Source: Lepidurus packardi (lineage: Eukaryota > Arthropoda > Branchiopoda > Notostraca > Triopsidae). Taken from it: DNA of 64,000 nt. The notes below the pieces were generated by a model. It did not search any database. It saw only the letters and a program-made list of their open reading frames with translations, and was not told the DNA's origin. Both the position numbers and the translations under genes were made by a program. The stretch is from contig JAKZAN010000005.1 of NCBI GenBank assembly GCA_023053545.1, forward strand, positions 9,176,001 to 9,240,000, in the 5' to 3' direction. Below, piece by piece: positions 22,308 through 34,383 of this stretch (position 1 is the first letter of the stretch; every line of letters starts with the position of its first letter).

Positions 22308-25300
22308 ATGAAAGTAAATTATACCGTGAAATTGTTCGGATTGGTGATTTCGTTCGTGCTATTTGGCATCGGAATTCATAGTTTAATATTCCGTCGACTT
22401 CCAAATGAATGTGAAATGACTTACATGTACGGATATCCTCAGTTTACAGTAAGTTTTGTAAATGGATAGTGAATTCCCGAATACAAGTTTCTAGCTGTAG
22501 TAATTGCGTATTTTTGAGATTTTCGATTAAATACAATTATTTTTAAAAGAAATAAGACAACAAACCTAAGGTTTTGCACCAATAGATATTTTTTTACAGT
22601 ATACATTTAAGTTACTGTGTAATTTCATAAGTTACTATTGCAGTTCTCGTATTGGTATGGTTTTGACTTAGCCTCCATCTCTCTTAAAGGAACTGCATCT
22701 GCACAAGGATATTCAGATGGAATTTCCTGTTTACAGACTGCTCGTTTATGGAGAAGATAATCACGCAGACCGAATGCAAAAAGACGCTTTCAATGGTATT
22801 CCTGTGCTGTTCATACCAGGAAGTGCTGGGTCCTACAAACAAGGTAAGTGCGTCTAAGTTTTAAAAATTGTAGGGAGAAATTTAGCAATTAAAAAACTCA
22901 GCGTTGAATTTGTCAACTGCTAGCAATTTTCTACCTTTCTGTGCTCACAATTTTTTTTAAAGTGTCCAGAGTTGCAATCTTTCTTAATTGCTGTACTTTG
23001 AATCGGGAAATGATTGAGTAGGAATATAGCGATTTTGTCCCAGCAATTACTAATAAAACAAATGCTGCTTCTTGGTTTTCGTGTAGTTTAAATCGACGGA
23101 GCCCTTTTTGTCTAGCAGCTAATTTCTATCTTTCTAAACTTCCTTATTACTGCAGAATAAGTACAATTATTGCGCCGGTTTCTGAACGTGAGCGCATTGC
23201 GTGCGGATCCGCGGTCTGCGGATTTGCCGTATCTAGATTGGTCCGTGGGTATTTCAGTGAATTCTAGTTATTTAGGTTAACTGGAAATCTGCTTCTGTTC
23301 TCTTTCCCTATCCTACGGTTTAATATCTTCGTGCACTTCTAACACACAGTGTTAAATTTTGATAAATTTTATTTCTCCAGTTCGATCACTCGCTTCAGTG
23401 GCACTGAGGAAATATGTGGACTCGCGGATGCCGTTTCATTTTAATTTCTTCACGGCAGACCTAAACGAAGAATTTTCTGCCTTACAAGGATCAGTTTTGG
23501 TCCGACAAGCCGCTTTTGTTAAACATTGTGTCCCCCATATACTTAGCTTATACTCCCATACGCGATACCCACCCAAGTCGGTCGTCTTGATCGGCCATTC
23601 TATGGTAAAGTTGCGTAGCTACAAAGCAGAAAATAGTTTGAATTTATAGGTTAAGTTTTAGGGTGGAATGATTGCCAAAGGAATATTTTCCTTCACTGAC
23701 TTCAATCCGCAAACCGTGTCTATTATATTCACGCTTGCAACGCCTCACCGGTCGCCCGTTTTGAATCTCGACAAAGATATCTTAAACTTTTATGACCAAG
23801 TTCGCTCGGATTGGGAGCTAGACCGTAAAAAAACAGAGCATGTTATGCTGGTATCAATTGGAGGTGGCGCAAGTGATTGGCACGTGCGATCAGAATTGAC
23901 TTTGGTTAGCCCGCCTGCCATCAGTGCTTTGGTAAGTCCTGTACATTACACATCTTCAAATTTTAATGTGGTCTATCATATGCCAATGTTATTTACTGTT
24001 TAATTTGCTTATAAAGAAAACAAAAAAACGTTACGCATGCGAATTCTTGCAAATCGAACCTTGAATGTTCTTTTTTTGTGTTAGACCACAAGTATTCCTG
24101 GTGTTCAGTTAACAACGGACCATTTGTGCATGGCGTGGTGCAAGCAGTTGGTCCTAGTCATTGTACGTTCGTTATTTGATATGGTCGATACGAAGACTAA
24201 CCAGATTATTGAAGATTCAGAAACAAAAAGAGATGTGGTAAATTACCACGTGTTAAACGTAAATATTTTCTATAAAATCATTTTAAGTTTGTTTATATTG
24301 TTTATATCATATCTTGGTATAGAAATGCGCGGGAAAGCGATGGGTGCGACCAAACTATGATACTATTAGATTTGACCGTGACGCCTCTTGGAGAGAAGTG
24401 ACAAAATTCAAGTTTGTTGTCGAACCGAAAGACCACACCAATGTGCACGTTACCTACTCATTAGAAAATTCTTCGAAAGATCATTTAGTTGCTGTATCGT
24501 CGCAGATGGGCAACAAGGAGTGTATTTATGGCTGTTTCAGATTTGGGGTACGCCATTCGGCTACGTTGCATTGGTAAGTCCTTTTTAGTGTAAATTTGAG
24601 ATAGTTTATTCTAAATGCCTTTTGCCAATCTTGGAAAGGAATTTAAAATAGTTTCCAAGATTGGCACTGTATAAGTACTGAATGGTGAAATTTCACTGTT
24701 CAGTACTTATACTTGTTTAACGATTGATAAACTAGAATGAAATAGAATAATTAGTATATAATTTTGTTTACCTATTTTATTACAATATAGCGAGGAAGGT
24801 CGCAGTCTCCGTGACTTTGCAGAATATCTTCCAGGCTACAGCAAACATCAAAAAGTCATTCGTCTAAATTTGCTGCTTTTAAAAGAGCGTGGATTTCTCG
24901 GTTTGGTTTTCGTTTTACCCAACACTGCGAAAAAAGTAAGCGATTATATTGGTAAACAAGTCAACATATAACGTAACTTGCTGTGTAATATTATGACGCA
25001 GTCATCGAAAATTGAAGTTGATATTTTCTCGACCCATGAAAGGACTTCAGTTTTAAGTGGGAATCTATTCACACATTTGCTTGGGCGTGAAAGCTCTTCC
25101 GCACTATTTGTATCCAACGACAAGGGTTTCGCATCCATTCTTCAGATTCCCTTTCTGCAGTTCAGTCATCAAGCGTACAAGTTTTCCGTTACTTCAGCGG
25201 GTTGTAACGAACCAGTAGTGGCTGAATTTTTGGTTCCTTGGAGCATTGGAAAAGACGTCAAAGTCATCCAGTAATTATATATCTATAAAAATTTTTATGT

Positions 25301-26975
25301 GTATTACTAAATCATTTTACCAGCCCGAACAACGTAATCGCGCAGTCGCTGTTTCTACATACTTCCAAACCATCTCATTCACATGCGGAAGATAGTGTCA
25401 GCGTATTTCTTGTAGCAAATCCAGAATGTCGATATGATGTAAAGTAAGTACGACGGAATTTGAATTTGCTGTTATGTCCTTAGATTTATTAATTATTATA
25501 TTTAGAGTTGTAGTGGATAATTTTGCCGGTGCGAAACAAAGTCTTATCCTGTATGGACCGCTGATACCTGGTTTCGTAGCAGCTGTATTGCTCGAAACGC
25601 TGAGAAACCAGATTGAATCTTTTGATGTAAAAGGATTCGTTCCGTCGTTTGTGACGTGTTTCCCCGCAATATCTGTCGTAAAGCTAGTCTTCCTGCCGTG
25701 TACAATAGGATTCGTTCTCAGGTGAGACGGCAGCGACAGGAAATATTTATTGACGTTTTTTTCTATTTCAGTTTTCTCCGTAGTTCGTCAAAACAATTAT
25801 TCATTGGTATACCCTTAACGGACAGTGAGCTTGGCAATTTACAAGGACTGTCCGGAGCAATTGTTTACGTATTGCTGTATTTTGTATCGTTGGGCATAGT
25901 TTTGGTCGTCCAATTGTGCTTAGAATTACTCGTAATGCTGAGTGTCATTTTCGAAAAGTTTGGGTAAGTCTGGATATTTAGAAAAAGTTTAAAGATATTC
26001 AGCTCAGTTCTGAAATAGTTTTGGTCTTTGAATTTCAAGCCATAAACTTTAGAGAATCTTAACTCTGTGTTATCTAAATATCCTAATTAACTCGTGTCCA
26101 TCCTGTTTCATCTTTCGAATTTAGAAAAAGGTTAGGCATTGCGGTCTACGTAGTGTGGTTGTTTAGTTACGTACTTGCAAAGCTGCAAACGTATCGTACG
26201 GCTACCCTTTTTGTTATGCTAGCTATTTCATTCGGCACTTGTGGAAGTGTCGGTTTGCTGCTCGGAATCTTACTAGGAATCCTCCAGGTAAATATATTTT
26301 TTGTTGTCAACATTGTACAGTAACCTTCCAGTAAAAAAAAGTTTTATTCACTCAGTATTTGTGGTATGCTACTATTTATGGACTTATTGAATATTTAATA
26401 AATTTTGTCGGGTTTCGGTACTTGTCTAGCTCTGCGTAGTTCAGCGAGAACAAATTGAAGCTTTCATGTTCGTAAAAGATGACAATCAAGTGGATTCCAA
26501 TGTACAAGACTTTAAAAGGTTGTCTTTCACCGTCATGAGTCTCTGGCTCACCGTCCTTATGACTGGCCTTCCTACTCTGATCCACTGGGTGAAGAATGAT
26601 GGGTAAAATATAAGATCAAGTGTAAAGCTTTACAACGTTTTGAGACTTTCAGGTACGTCCCAAGTGATCCCGTATTACTGCCAGTTTTAGTTTTCTGGGT
26701 TTGTCATCCACTGATGTGGTATCCGTTCCCGGCTCATAAACCTCGGTAAGGAAATTTTCTGAGTTTTTCCCCCTTCATTTTGCTGAAAGTAGTGAAATTA
26801 CGTTCACTTGCGTTTATATTTTCGCAGGTTTAGTTCGCGTTCAAGACTTGTTTTGGGACTTGCAGCTATAGCGTGTGTTCTATTTGCAACTGTGTCATTG
26901 TATAGAATTCCATGGATTGTTGCAGCTTCAACTGCCGTCATGCAACTTATAACTAAATTGAGTCCTTATGCGTGA
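22308..26975 (+). CDS. PGAP1: PGAP1, GPI inositol-deacylase
   Basis: ER membrane lipase that removes the acyl chain from the inositol of GPI anchors, which is needed for efficient ER exit of GPI-anchored proteins. Fifteen exons with consistent phases: 22308-22448, 22690-22843, 23381-23604, 23662-23931, 24085-24258, 24323-24573, 24791-24935, 25002-25270, 25324-25443, 25506-25721, 25772-25963, 26125-26287, 26430-26602, 26653-26745, 26828-26975; 910 residues against 922 in human. An N-terminal hydrophobic anchor (LFGLVISFVLFGIGIHSLIF) is followed by GIPVLFIPGSAGSYKQ and the lipase elbow GHSMGG (Ser about 172, split by an intron). Next come TLATPHRSPV and the DHLCMAWCKQL segment with the conserved His, then several C-terminal membrane helices. 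AATAAA at about 27029 follows the stop. The assignment is secure. Confidence 0.95.
24624..24712. repeat. Two adjacent hairpins in a PGAP1 intron
   Basis: 24624-24665: perfect 14-bp arms GCCAATCTTGGAAA / TTTCCAAGATTGGC with a 14-base loop. 24669-24712: a 44-base palindrome with arms GTATAAGTACTGAA.. / ..TTCAGTACTTATAC, nearly perfect throughout. Both lie in the 217-base intron between exons 24323-24573 and 24791-24935. They may be tiny fold-back repeats or a structured intronic RNA; the sequence does not decide. Confidence 0.75.
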
Positions 26976-28211
26976 CAGTGAAATTCCGTTTTTTCAAAAA
27001 ACATAATTTAAAAACAATACAAACTTGAATAAATGCTGTTAGTTATTGTAAAAGCATTAAACGTCGCCATAATATCTTTATTTGCAGTACCTAATACACA
27101 AATACCTAATTGTACCATAGTGCAATTGTAATTGTACCATGGTGCAAATAATTAGTACCTGATTGCACAAGTCGGCAGATTTGAAGAGAGCCTTTCCATT
27201 GGCCGGTCCGACATGACGTCAGCTCTGGACTCAACGTCAAACATTGCTACGCTGAACAAAAAAGAAAACATCGGCATACAATATTTAATTACATGGCAAA
27301 AATGGATCATATATTATAATCTTTACAGGAAAATAAAGATAACAGAGCAGTTTGTGCTTGTATGTATTATTTTAAATTATTTAGCGCTGGAAATGAAGTA
27401 TGATTAATTTAAGATGACAACAATAAATACTTGCAAAAAAGTGTTCTTTCCATAAATTTATAAAGGAATGGATTACAGAAAGGAGGAATTAGATTTAGTA
27501 TAACACAAGTAGTTATAACTGCTTTATATAAAGCCTTCTCGTGACTGCACTTTGACCTAGGAAATTTCAGACATATTCTGCAAAATTTTTAAAGGTAAAG
27601 TTTAAAATGTAAGTTTTATCTTGTTTTAAATAACGGGACTGGACTTTGGAAGTGCTACTCTGCAGGGTATAATGTTGAAAATTTCTGTTTGTTTTAAGTA
27701 ATTGAGAGTAATTATTGGACAAAATATGTAGAGGAGGGACAGGACAGTAGATAGTTTTTGAAGATTCTTAACTAAGGTGTCAGTAAAGTTGAGGAATTTT
27801 AGAAGACTTTTGGCATAGGCTTTATGCAAATTGGGCTTTAAACTAATCTTTAATCAATGATTCAAGAAATTGAAAAATTGCTTATTTAAATTTTGCGTCT
27901 TTTTTGCGTTCAGATTGGTTTTAAAATCAGGCTTCGAACAAAGATTTCATCAAAATTAATTAAAAAATTCTTCAACCTATAAGAAATTGTTTATTTCAAA
28001 TAGCAAATACATTTAACTATCGAAAGTTATTTTCGATTCGAACAATTCTCAAGCATTCGATTTCGCGCTTTATTCTTGGATGTTCCAGAGCCTGAAAAGA
28101 GAGGGTGCTAGTCTCCAAACTGGCTTTCTTGTATAGTGTCTCTATACTAGATGCACTTTGTTTTCAAGATAAATCTTAAAATTTAGATGCGCGTGTGTTG
28201 TCATAGAAAAT
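26976..28211. other. Intergenic DNA between PGAP1 and BRD8
   Basis: AT-rich, with no credible ORF. 27095-27170 holds short repeated phrases 'TTGTACCAT.GTGCAA' and 'TACCTAATTG'. The last 200 bases before the BRD8 ATG should hold its promoter, but no TATA box is evident. Confidence 0.4.
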
Positions 28212-30908
28212 ATGGAAAGTTGGAATACCAGAGAACAGCTCTGTCTTATTGACGGTGTTTTACGAAATGGTGATGCGAACTGGTATGCAATTTCTCTTGC
28301 TTAGTGCGAAATGTGAATGGTCTTTCATTATCATTATATTTTCAATGTCATTATTAGTACTACTGTAAACACTCCTGTTTATTAGGTTTCCAGTCATACA
28401 ATGTCTGAAACAATTTACCGAACTAAACCGTCCTGCCGATTCCTACTCTCAAGAAAATTGTACCCTGCAGTACCAAAATCTCGTAAAGAAAGAGAGTCTT
28501 TTTGAAGGAAAAACCGTCGCTACTATGCCAGCAACGCAGATTGATGGAAGTACCGCCGATATTTTGCATGCAAGACTTGCTCAAGGTAGGCCGACTTGCA
28601 AGACATTGCAAGCTGTCGTATGGTTACTAAGTTATTATCTTGTTGTAGATCGTGCAAAAGAATTGAGAGCCACCATTGCCGAAGCCAAGAAAAGCTACTA
28701 CTCGTATAAACAGCTACTTGCATCTTTAAAATCTGGCCTTCTAGATGATAAGTTAGCGCCATATTTGAAGCTGATTGACAAGTAAAGCTTTTTAAGTGAT
28801 CTGGTTTTATAATTAATTGCTAATTGTAGCGAAGAATCACTTCGGGATCATGAAAATACAGTACAAGACGGCTCAGTCGACCAAATCCTCGAAAATCAAA
28901 CAGTTCTCGAACCACAAATCAGTAAGTAAAAAAAAAAGCACATACATAATAATTGGAGCTATAGTCACAGATGTGACCGCCAACGAAGCTGTTCCTGACA
29001 AAGAATTCCCTGTAGTAACCGAGAAGGAAGATGACCATACTCTTGCAGTTGTTTTGGAAGTAAATTAAGAATCTAAACACCAAACAAGTTTCTACTTAAT
29101 TTTGAAATTAGGACGTAAAAGACATTATAGAAGAAGAAACGGTCGAAACGAAGATTGTTCCCTCTTCATCCCTTTTAAGTAATCTTCTGCAAGGGTCCGC
29201 GTCCAAGCCAATATCCGCTTCAAAAGTACAAGAAACGGCAACTTTTGGTAACTGTTTTCGTATCGTTGTCAAATTTGTTTTCTTAATTGTTCCCCTTTGA
29301 TTGTGTAGTTCAAGGAGTCGAACACATTGAACAGGGGGAAGTCGTTGAAGAAATATCAACCTCCTTAACGCCGAAAAAAGAAGAGGTGGACGAACTTCAG
29401 TCAGTGTACGTACAACCTGAACCCGAATCGGCAGTGGACGAAAAGCAGACGGTTACAAATCCGGTGTATGAATTTGCACCGGAAGAATCAGAAAGAGATA
29501 TTGAGCAGCCTGTAGAAGTTGAAGTAGGTAATTTACAAGGAGGCGAAGTATGGACCAAGAAAGAACCTTTAGAGCCTGTATCAGATTCTGGTGTAGAGCT
29601 CGCTGCGTCTTTGCCTAGTCAAGAAGGTAACAGTCGTAAAGACTAACATTCTACTAACTTGAGACTCGAAGAATAATGCTATTTTTCTTTAGATTTACGC
29701 TCAGCGGTGGAAGATGTAAAAGCTAGCGTAGAACAGGACAGCGATCTCCGTCTTTCGCCTATTCCGCAAATTCTAAACACGTCTTCTTCCCTTGAAGAAC
29801 CAGACGAAGCAAATCTGCCCACTGTTCAAGAAGTTGCGGAAACCGTTCTTGAACAACCTGTAGCAGGAAACGTGGACATTTCAGTTCTAGTTGAGGAACA
29901 GTCTGGGAAAACCATTGCGACAGCTGATTCAGATGACGAAGATGACATTCCTATAGGAGCATTGCGGAATAGGTTGCAACCCAAAGCAGAAGAGGCGTTG
30001 TTGCCTTCAATTGAACTACCGAGCATCGAGAGTAGCCGCGAGCGCACAGAATTGTTAATTTCCAGTTCAGTTGGCACTGCCGCTGTTTATGTGAAAGAAG
30101 AAGCTGAAGATGTCCAGAAATCACCTTTGCAAACAGACTCGATTTTGATGTACGTATATACAGTTTTTTGTTATCACTCATTCATAGCGTCTCTGTCCCA
30201 TAAAGAAAAGTAAAAAACATGAATAATTTTTCTTTACAGAGAAAGTAACCTTGAAATTGCCCGCTTTAAGAAGTCGTCTACGGGTTTTGTCAAGGAAATG
30301 AGCACCCTCAACAATGCCAGCTTATTTACCAAGCCTTTGTCCCAGGAGCTGTCATCTGGGATAAAACGGTTTGTTATCAAAACGGTTATCATTGCTCCAT
30401 ATTATGTAAATTGCATGTTTCTTAGGGCTATGGATTTTGGAGTTATTCGTAAAAATATCGAAAATCGGGTTATTCAGTCCCACACGGAATTAGTACGCGA
30501 TGTTCTCTTGATGTTCTCCAATGCGTTTCTTGCCTACGACAGTCAGAGTCAAGTTTATCAGGAAACTCGAGAGCTGTACAAGCAAACGCTCGAATTAATT
30601 AAGGTAGTGTATAGGTATAGTTTTTAGTTTCTTCAACTGATCAGTTTGGTAGTTTTGTTTTCAAAATTACATTACGTTCGTGCTAAAATCATTTTCACGA
30701 TTTTTTTGTTTAGGAAACGTTCCCTGGGATAATATCGAATGAGACAGAAGCTTTGCAAGTAACGGAGGTTTCGAAACGTAGTGTCATGTTGAAAGAAGCA
30801 CTTCCACAGTCGACAAAGTACAAAAAGGGAAAGCGACAAAGTTCTCCATTAAGCGAAGACACTTTTGGCAAAAGGAAAAAGGGTACACCTGGACTTCATG
30901 AATCATAA
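28212..30908 (+). CDS. BRD8: BRD8, bromodomain subunit of NuA4/TIP60
   Basis: Subunit of the NuA4/TIP60 histone acetyltransferase complex. Exons: 28212-28282, 28386-28585, 28649-28781, 28830-28921, 28965-29059, 29112-29247, 29309-29626, 29693-30149, 30240-30368, 30426-30603, 30714-30908; 667 residues. The start MESWNTREQLCLIDGVLRNGDANW matches the conserved BRD8 N-terminus, followed by FPVIQCLKQF. A helical segment DRAKELRATIAEAKKSYYSYKQL aligns with the BRD8 coiled coil. A long acidic, low-complexity middle contains DSDDEDDIPIGALRNR. A single C-terminal bromodomain follows (LFTKPLSQELSSGIKRAMDF, then VRDVLLMFSNAFLAYDS). The C-terminus is basic (KYKKGKRQ). The usual bromodomain asparagine seems replaced: YDS where many have YN. 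The MULE begins 91 bases after the stop. Confidence 0.9.
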
Positions 30909-33110
30909 GATTTTTGATAAATACATTGTTTTTTCCCATGCATTTATCTTCGTCTTTTTCTGTTTGCTTATATCTACGATTTGAGGTGTTCCTGTCGTAA
31001 CGTTAGGCTAACATGACCCTTTCTTCCGCTGCAACTCGCATAAAGCGGGTTTAGAGCGGGTTTAGGCATGTTGTAGGAGGTGTCTTAAAAGCAGCAAAAC
31101 GCAGCAGTGTTGCACGTGATCTGTATTTTTCTCCCCATGCTTTGCCGCGGCTTACGCCCTAGGGTGCTTAGAACCAAAAGAATAAATATTATGTGTTCAG
31201 TAGTGGGCTTGGTTTTTGACCACTGACAGAAATAAAACGGAATGGATATTTAATATGACTAAAATCATGCAGTGAAAGTTGAATGTTACCTTAACAGCCT
31301 CATCCTTTGTTGTTTAGTAACAAGTTTTAACTAAGAAGACCATTGCACGAATTATGCTTAATAAATCCATTAAATAAAAAATAAAAACCTTAAATTAAAA
31401 AAAATAAAGGACGAGAAGTTCGCAACTTTTCTTTGGGAACGTAAGTGATGCTGCTGCTGACTTTTTTCGTTCCATTATTCTTCTTGTAAGACAGCAAGTA
31501 TGACTGCTGGTAAACTTACTTATGGTGTAAAGAATTATTATTATACTTTGACCCATATAATTTTCGGAGCTCTAAAATAGGAAAGGCATTTTTTCGTGAA
31601 CTTGAAACAATCTCAAGAATTGGAAAGCTTAATCGATGGCTAAAATCTAATTCAGGTTCGCAACGAGATGTTTATTGAACTCATGGAGAAGGATTGGGCG
31701 TCTTTTTCACCTTTATTTGGACTTCATTTGGAAAAAAAACTAGAATAAATGAGCCCAGTTTGGATTTGATATGGCCCACCAAAAAGAAGTACAGATGAAA
31801 ACCCAACAGAAGTGAGTAAAATTCTCAAAATATTTACCACTCTGAAATAAAAACTCGAAATGTGGTCCGTTTTCGCCGTTTATTGACACGACAGAGAGAA
31901 TAGACGTAGATTGTTTGCAGAAGTCGGTCAAAAGTCTTCCAAGTATCCTCCACCCCCTATTTTCGCGGTATTGGTATGGGAAGGTCGTGAAGAACGAAAG
32001 AAGCAAAAGTGAAGGACATTTATTTTGATCGCAAGAATTAAAATGAAAAGACAATGAAAGTGTTGGGCTTTTTAGATTATAGTTAAAGGAACTTGTTTTA
32101 CTTGGCTACTTTTACAAGAGCTTGCGTAGATTGCGTGAGCGCTGGCGAAGAATTACATCTTTTGCCTATGCTGATTCCACTTTATATATCCGCAAGAGAT
32201 AATCTCCTATATAGGGTATTGGAGGCTGTTCTACGAAAAGTCTAGGAAGTGCTAGCCAAGTTAAGTCAATAGGCCCTTCTAAGGAATAAGTATAAAGGAA
32301 CACAATAAGAAAGTCAACATAGAAGACAACTCATAAGGGGTCCAAAGAGGGCAACTTAGAATTTCCGATTAGGGAATTCTGGAACCGGTGTTGCTGAAGC
32401 AAATTTTTTTCATAGCTTAAGTTTATGACCAGTTGATTTGGCGTAAGTTATCTTCGTATTAGTTATTACAGTAGCATATATTGTATATAAGTAGTTATCT
32501 TTGTATATAGCTTCTTTATCAATACCGGTTCTTACAATTCTTATTCTTATTTGTATCAGTTCTTATTTATTTGATAGCATTTTTTTAAAACAGTAAACAG
32601 AAAAGACACATAGCCCATCAGTTATGTAGTGTCTTCTTCTATCAACACTATTAAACCGCATGGCAAATTCTTCATATAAGCCAAATTTGGAAGACAAAGT
32701 TTGAGGTAGAAAAGCCTAAAAACAAGTAGTGGGTGCGGGGCAATAGCAAAAGTAAGGAAGATTCTGGAAAAAGCAGAAAAGATTGTGTAGCCTACGTACC
32801 GTGGGAAGAGAAGACAGGAAGGGAGTACACGGTGAGCAGTACTGACTTTTTGCCTAAAAGCCTAAACCCGGAGCGACTAGGCGGCAAAACCTCGAAAAGC
32901 CGAAACCCGGAGCGACTATAGGCAACCACCTAGCAGTCTACAAAGTTGTATTTAGTTTTTGCAAGTAAGGAAAGCCGTTAAAATGATCAGAAAAGATTTT
33001 GCAGACGTTGCTAACCTTCCTGTCAAAAAATCCATCTCGAGTTATGAGTTTTTTGTTTAAGCGGACCTATAGAGCGTGGGAAGGTAAGACAAGAGCAGTT
33101 CGAGCAGCCC

Positions 33111-33708
33111 TATATAAGTTGCCAACTTTAGAAGCTCCTTATTCAGTCCAAATCCAGCAAGGAAGAAAGTAAGCACTTTTTAAGCATTGGTTGAATTTAT
33201 ATTTAAGTTCTTGCGGTTTTTAGTGTCTTTTTTTCATTCTTTTTGTCAATAATTTGTCGCTTCATTTCGCTATTATTTTTTATATGTTTTAAACGTAATC
33301 ATCACAAACCTTGCATATTTCGAAAGCTAAGAAAAAAACTCGTAAAAGAAAATAAAAGAAACTTTCTTGTTTCTTTTGTTTACTATCTAGATGGAAACCA
33401 CCGTTACGGCTGCTGCCGTCGCCCCGCCTGCTGCCGTCGCCCCCACGCCTGCTGCTGTCGCCCCTACGCCTGCTGCCGCCCCCACGCCGGCCGCCAGCGC
33501 CATCCCAGGCCTGTCTAAGCGCGGAGGGCGGGGCAGATGGAGGGGAGGACATAGGGGAAGGAACCCCTATGCTCTCCCCTCCATCTGCCCCGCCCTCCTT
33601 AATTGTATATTTCTGCAATGTTCTAAAAAAATTCAAATTTCAAAACACAACACAATGAAATGGAATTCACAACAATTCGAAGTGCTTGCGGGTCCCACTC
33701 AGCGATGA
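33111..33708 (+). CDS. Possible small spliced Ala/Pro-rich gene inside the MULE
   Basis: On the strand opposite to the MULE ORF, CCTATATAAG at 33109-33118 looks like a TATA box. It is followed by a short candidate exon to 33168 (GAAAGAAA|GTAAGC-type donor), a T-rich intron and an acceptor TATCTAG ending at 33390. An ATG starts at once at 33391 and opens 105 codons: METTVTAAAVAPPAAVAPTP, further PTPAA repeats, a basic GGRGRWRGGHRGR stretch, then the palindrome at 33523-33598. The codons downstream look non-coding. It may be a nested element or a spurious ORF in repeated DNA. Nothing in it is recognised. Confidence 0.3.
33523..33598. repeat. 76-bp near-perfect palindrome, GC-rich
   Basis: Arms of 35 bases beginning GGAGGGCGGGGCAGATGG and ending CCATCTGCCCCGCCCTCC are fully complementary except for two adjacent positions (GA against CT). 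The loop is AAGGAA. GC content is far above the surrounding AT-rich DNA. As RNA it would form a very stable stem on either strand. Confidence 0.9.
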
Positions 33709-33860
33709 CACGGTTACCGAGTGTACTGATATTAATATTCCAATACATCTCAGTCGTGTCACGGTGTGTGGTACCCCTTTTTACCTTCACACCCATAAAC
33801 TCAATTCACAACCATACATCGAATTCACAATCATAAATACAATTCAGCTTGAAAACTTAA

Positions 33861-34035
33861 ATCACAACTTTGCTGAATATAATTGCTGATGTATAACTCG
33901 CAGATTATTTGGAAACACGAATCACAACTTTGCTGCATATAGCTGCGTTCTGCGAGTAAGACTATCAGACTTCGTGGAAACTAAAAATCACAACTTTGCT
34001 GCACATAGCTGCACCCTGCGAGTAAAACTCCCAAA
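33861..34035. repeat. Three tandem units of about 60-66 bp
   Basis: The phrase ATCACAACTTTGCTG begins at 33861, 33921 and 33987. Each unit continues with ATATAGCTGC-like and CTGCGAGTAA-like segments and with TGGAAAC before the next unit. Divergence is moderate. Located inside the long MULE, in its unexplained part. Confidence 0.85.
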
Positions 34036-34117
34036 CTACCTTTGACTACCTTGACACTTATTGACATGAATACGGCAATAAAATGCGAAGTCAATCAAAA
34101 AATTGCTATTGCTAATT

Positions 34118-34148
34118 AGTATTGCTTTGCGAAATGCAAAGCAATACT
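34118..34148. repeat. Perfect 13-bp hairpin
   Basis: AGTATTGCTTTGC, loop GAAAT, then GCAAAGCAATACT. Lies inside the MULE between the tandem units and the end of the 1020-codon ORF. On the minus strand it is about 240 bases downstream of the ORF stop, so it could sit in the transcript's 3' UTR. Function unknown. Confidence 0.85.
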
Positions 34149-34249
34149 ACATTATCCCTTTCATTAACACAGACAAGGCATATTGTTGCGGATGACCTTT
34201 TCTAGACTTAGCCTTCTTTAGATTCTTAGTGTTATTCTTAGGGGCCTTC

Positions 34250-34375
34250 ATTACATTCTTAGTTGCATTCTTAGTTAGTGGAAGACTCTTAAGAGAAGGT
34301 CGAGGTCAGAGGACCAAGGTTGACTTAATTGCATTCTTAGTTAGTCGAGGTCAGAGGACCAAGGTTGAAGGAAGC
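34250..34375. repeat. Direct repeat of about 40 bp
   Basis: TTGCATTCTTAGTTAGT occurs twice (about 34264 and 34330). GTCGAGGTCAGAGGACCAAG also occurs twice (about 34299 and 34346), each followed by GTTGA. It borders the 3' end of the MULE ORF. Confidence 0.8.
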
Positions 34376-34383
34376 ATCTTTGT

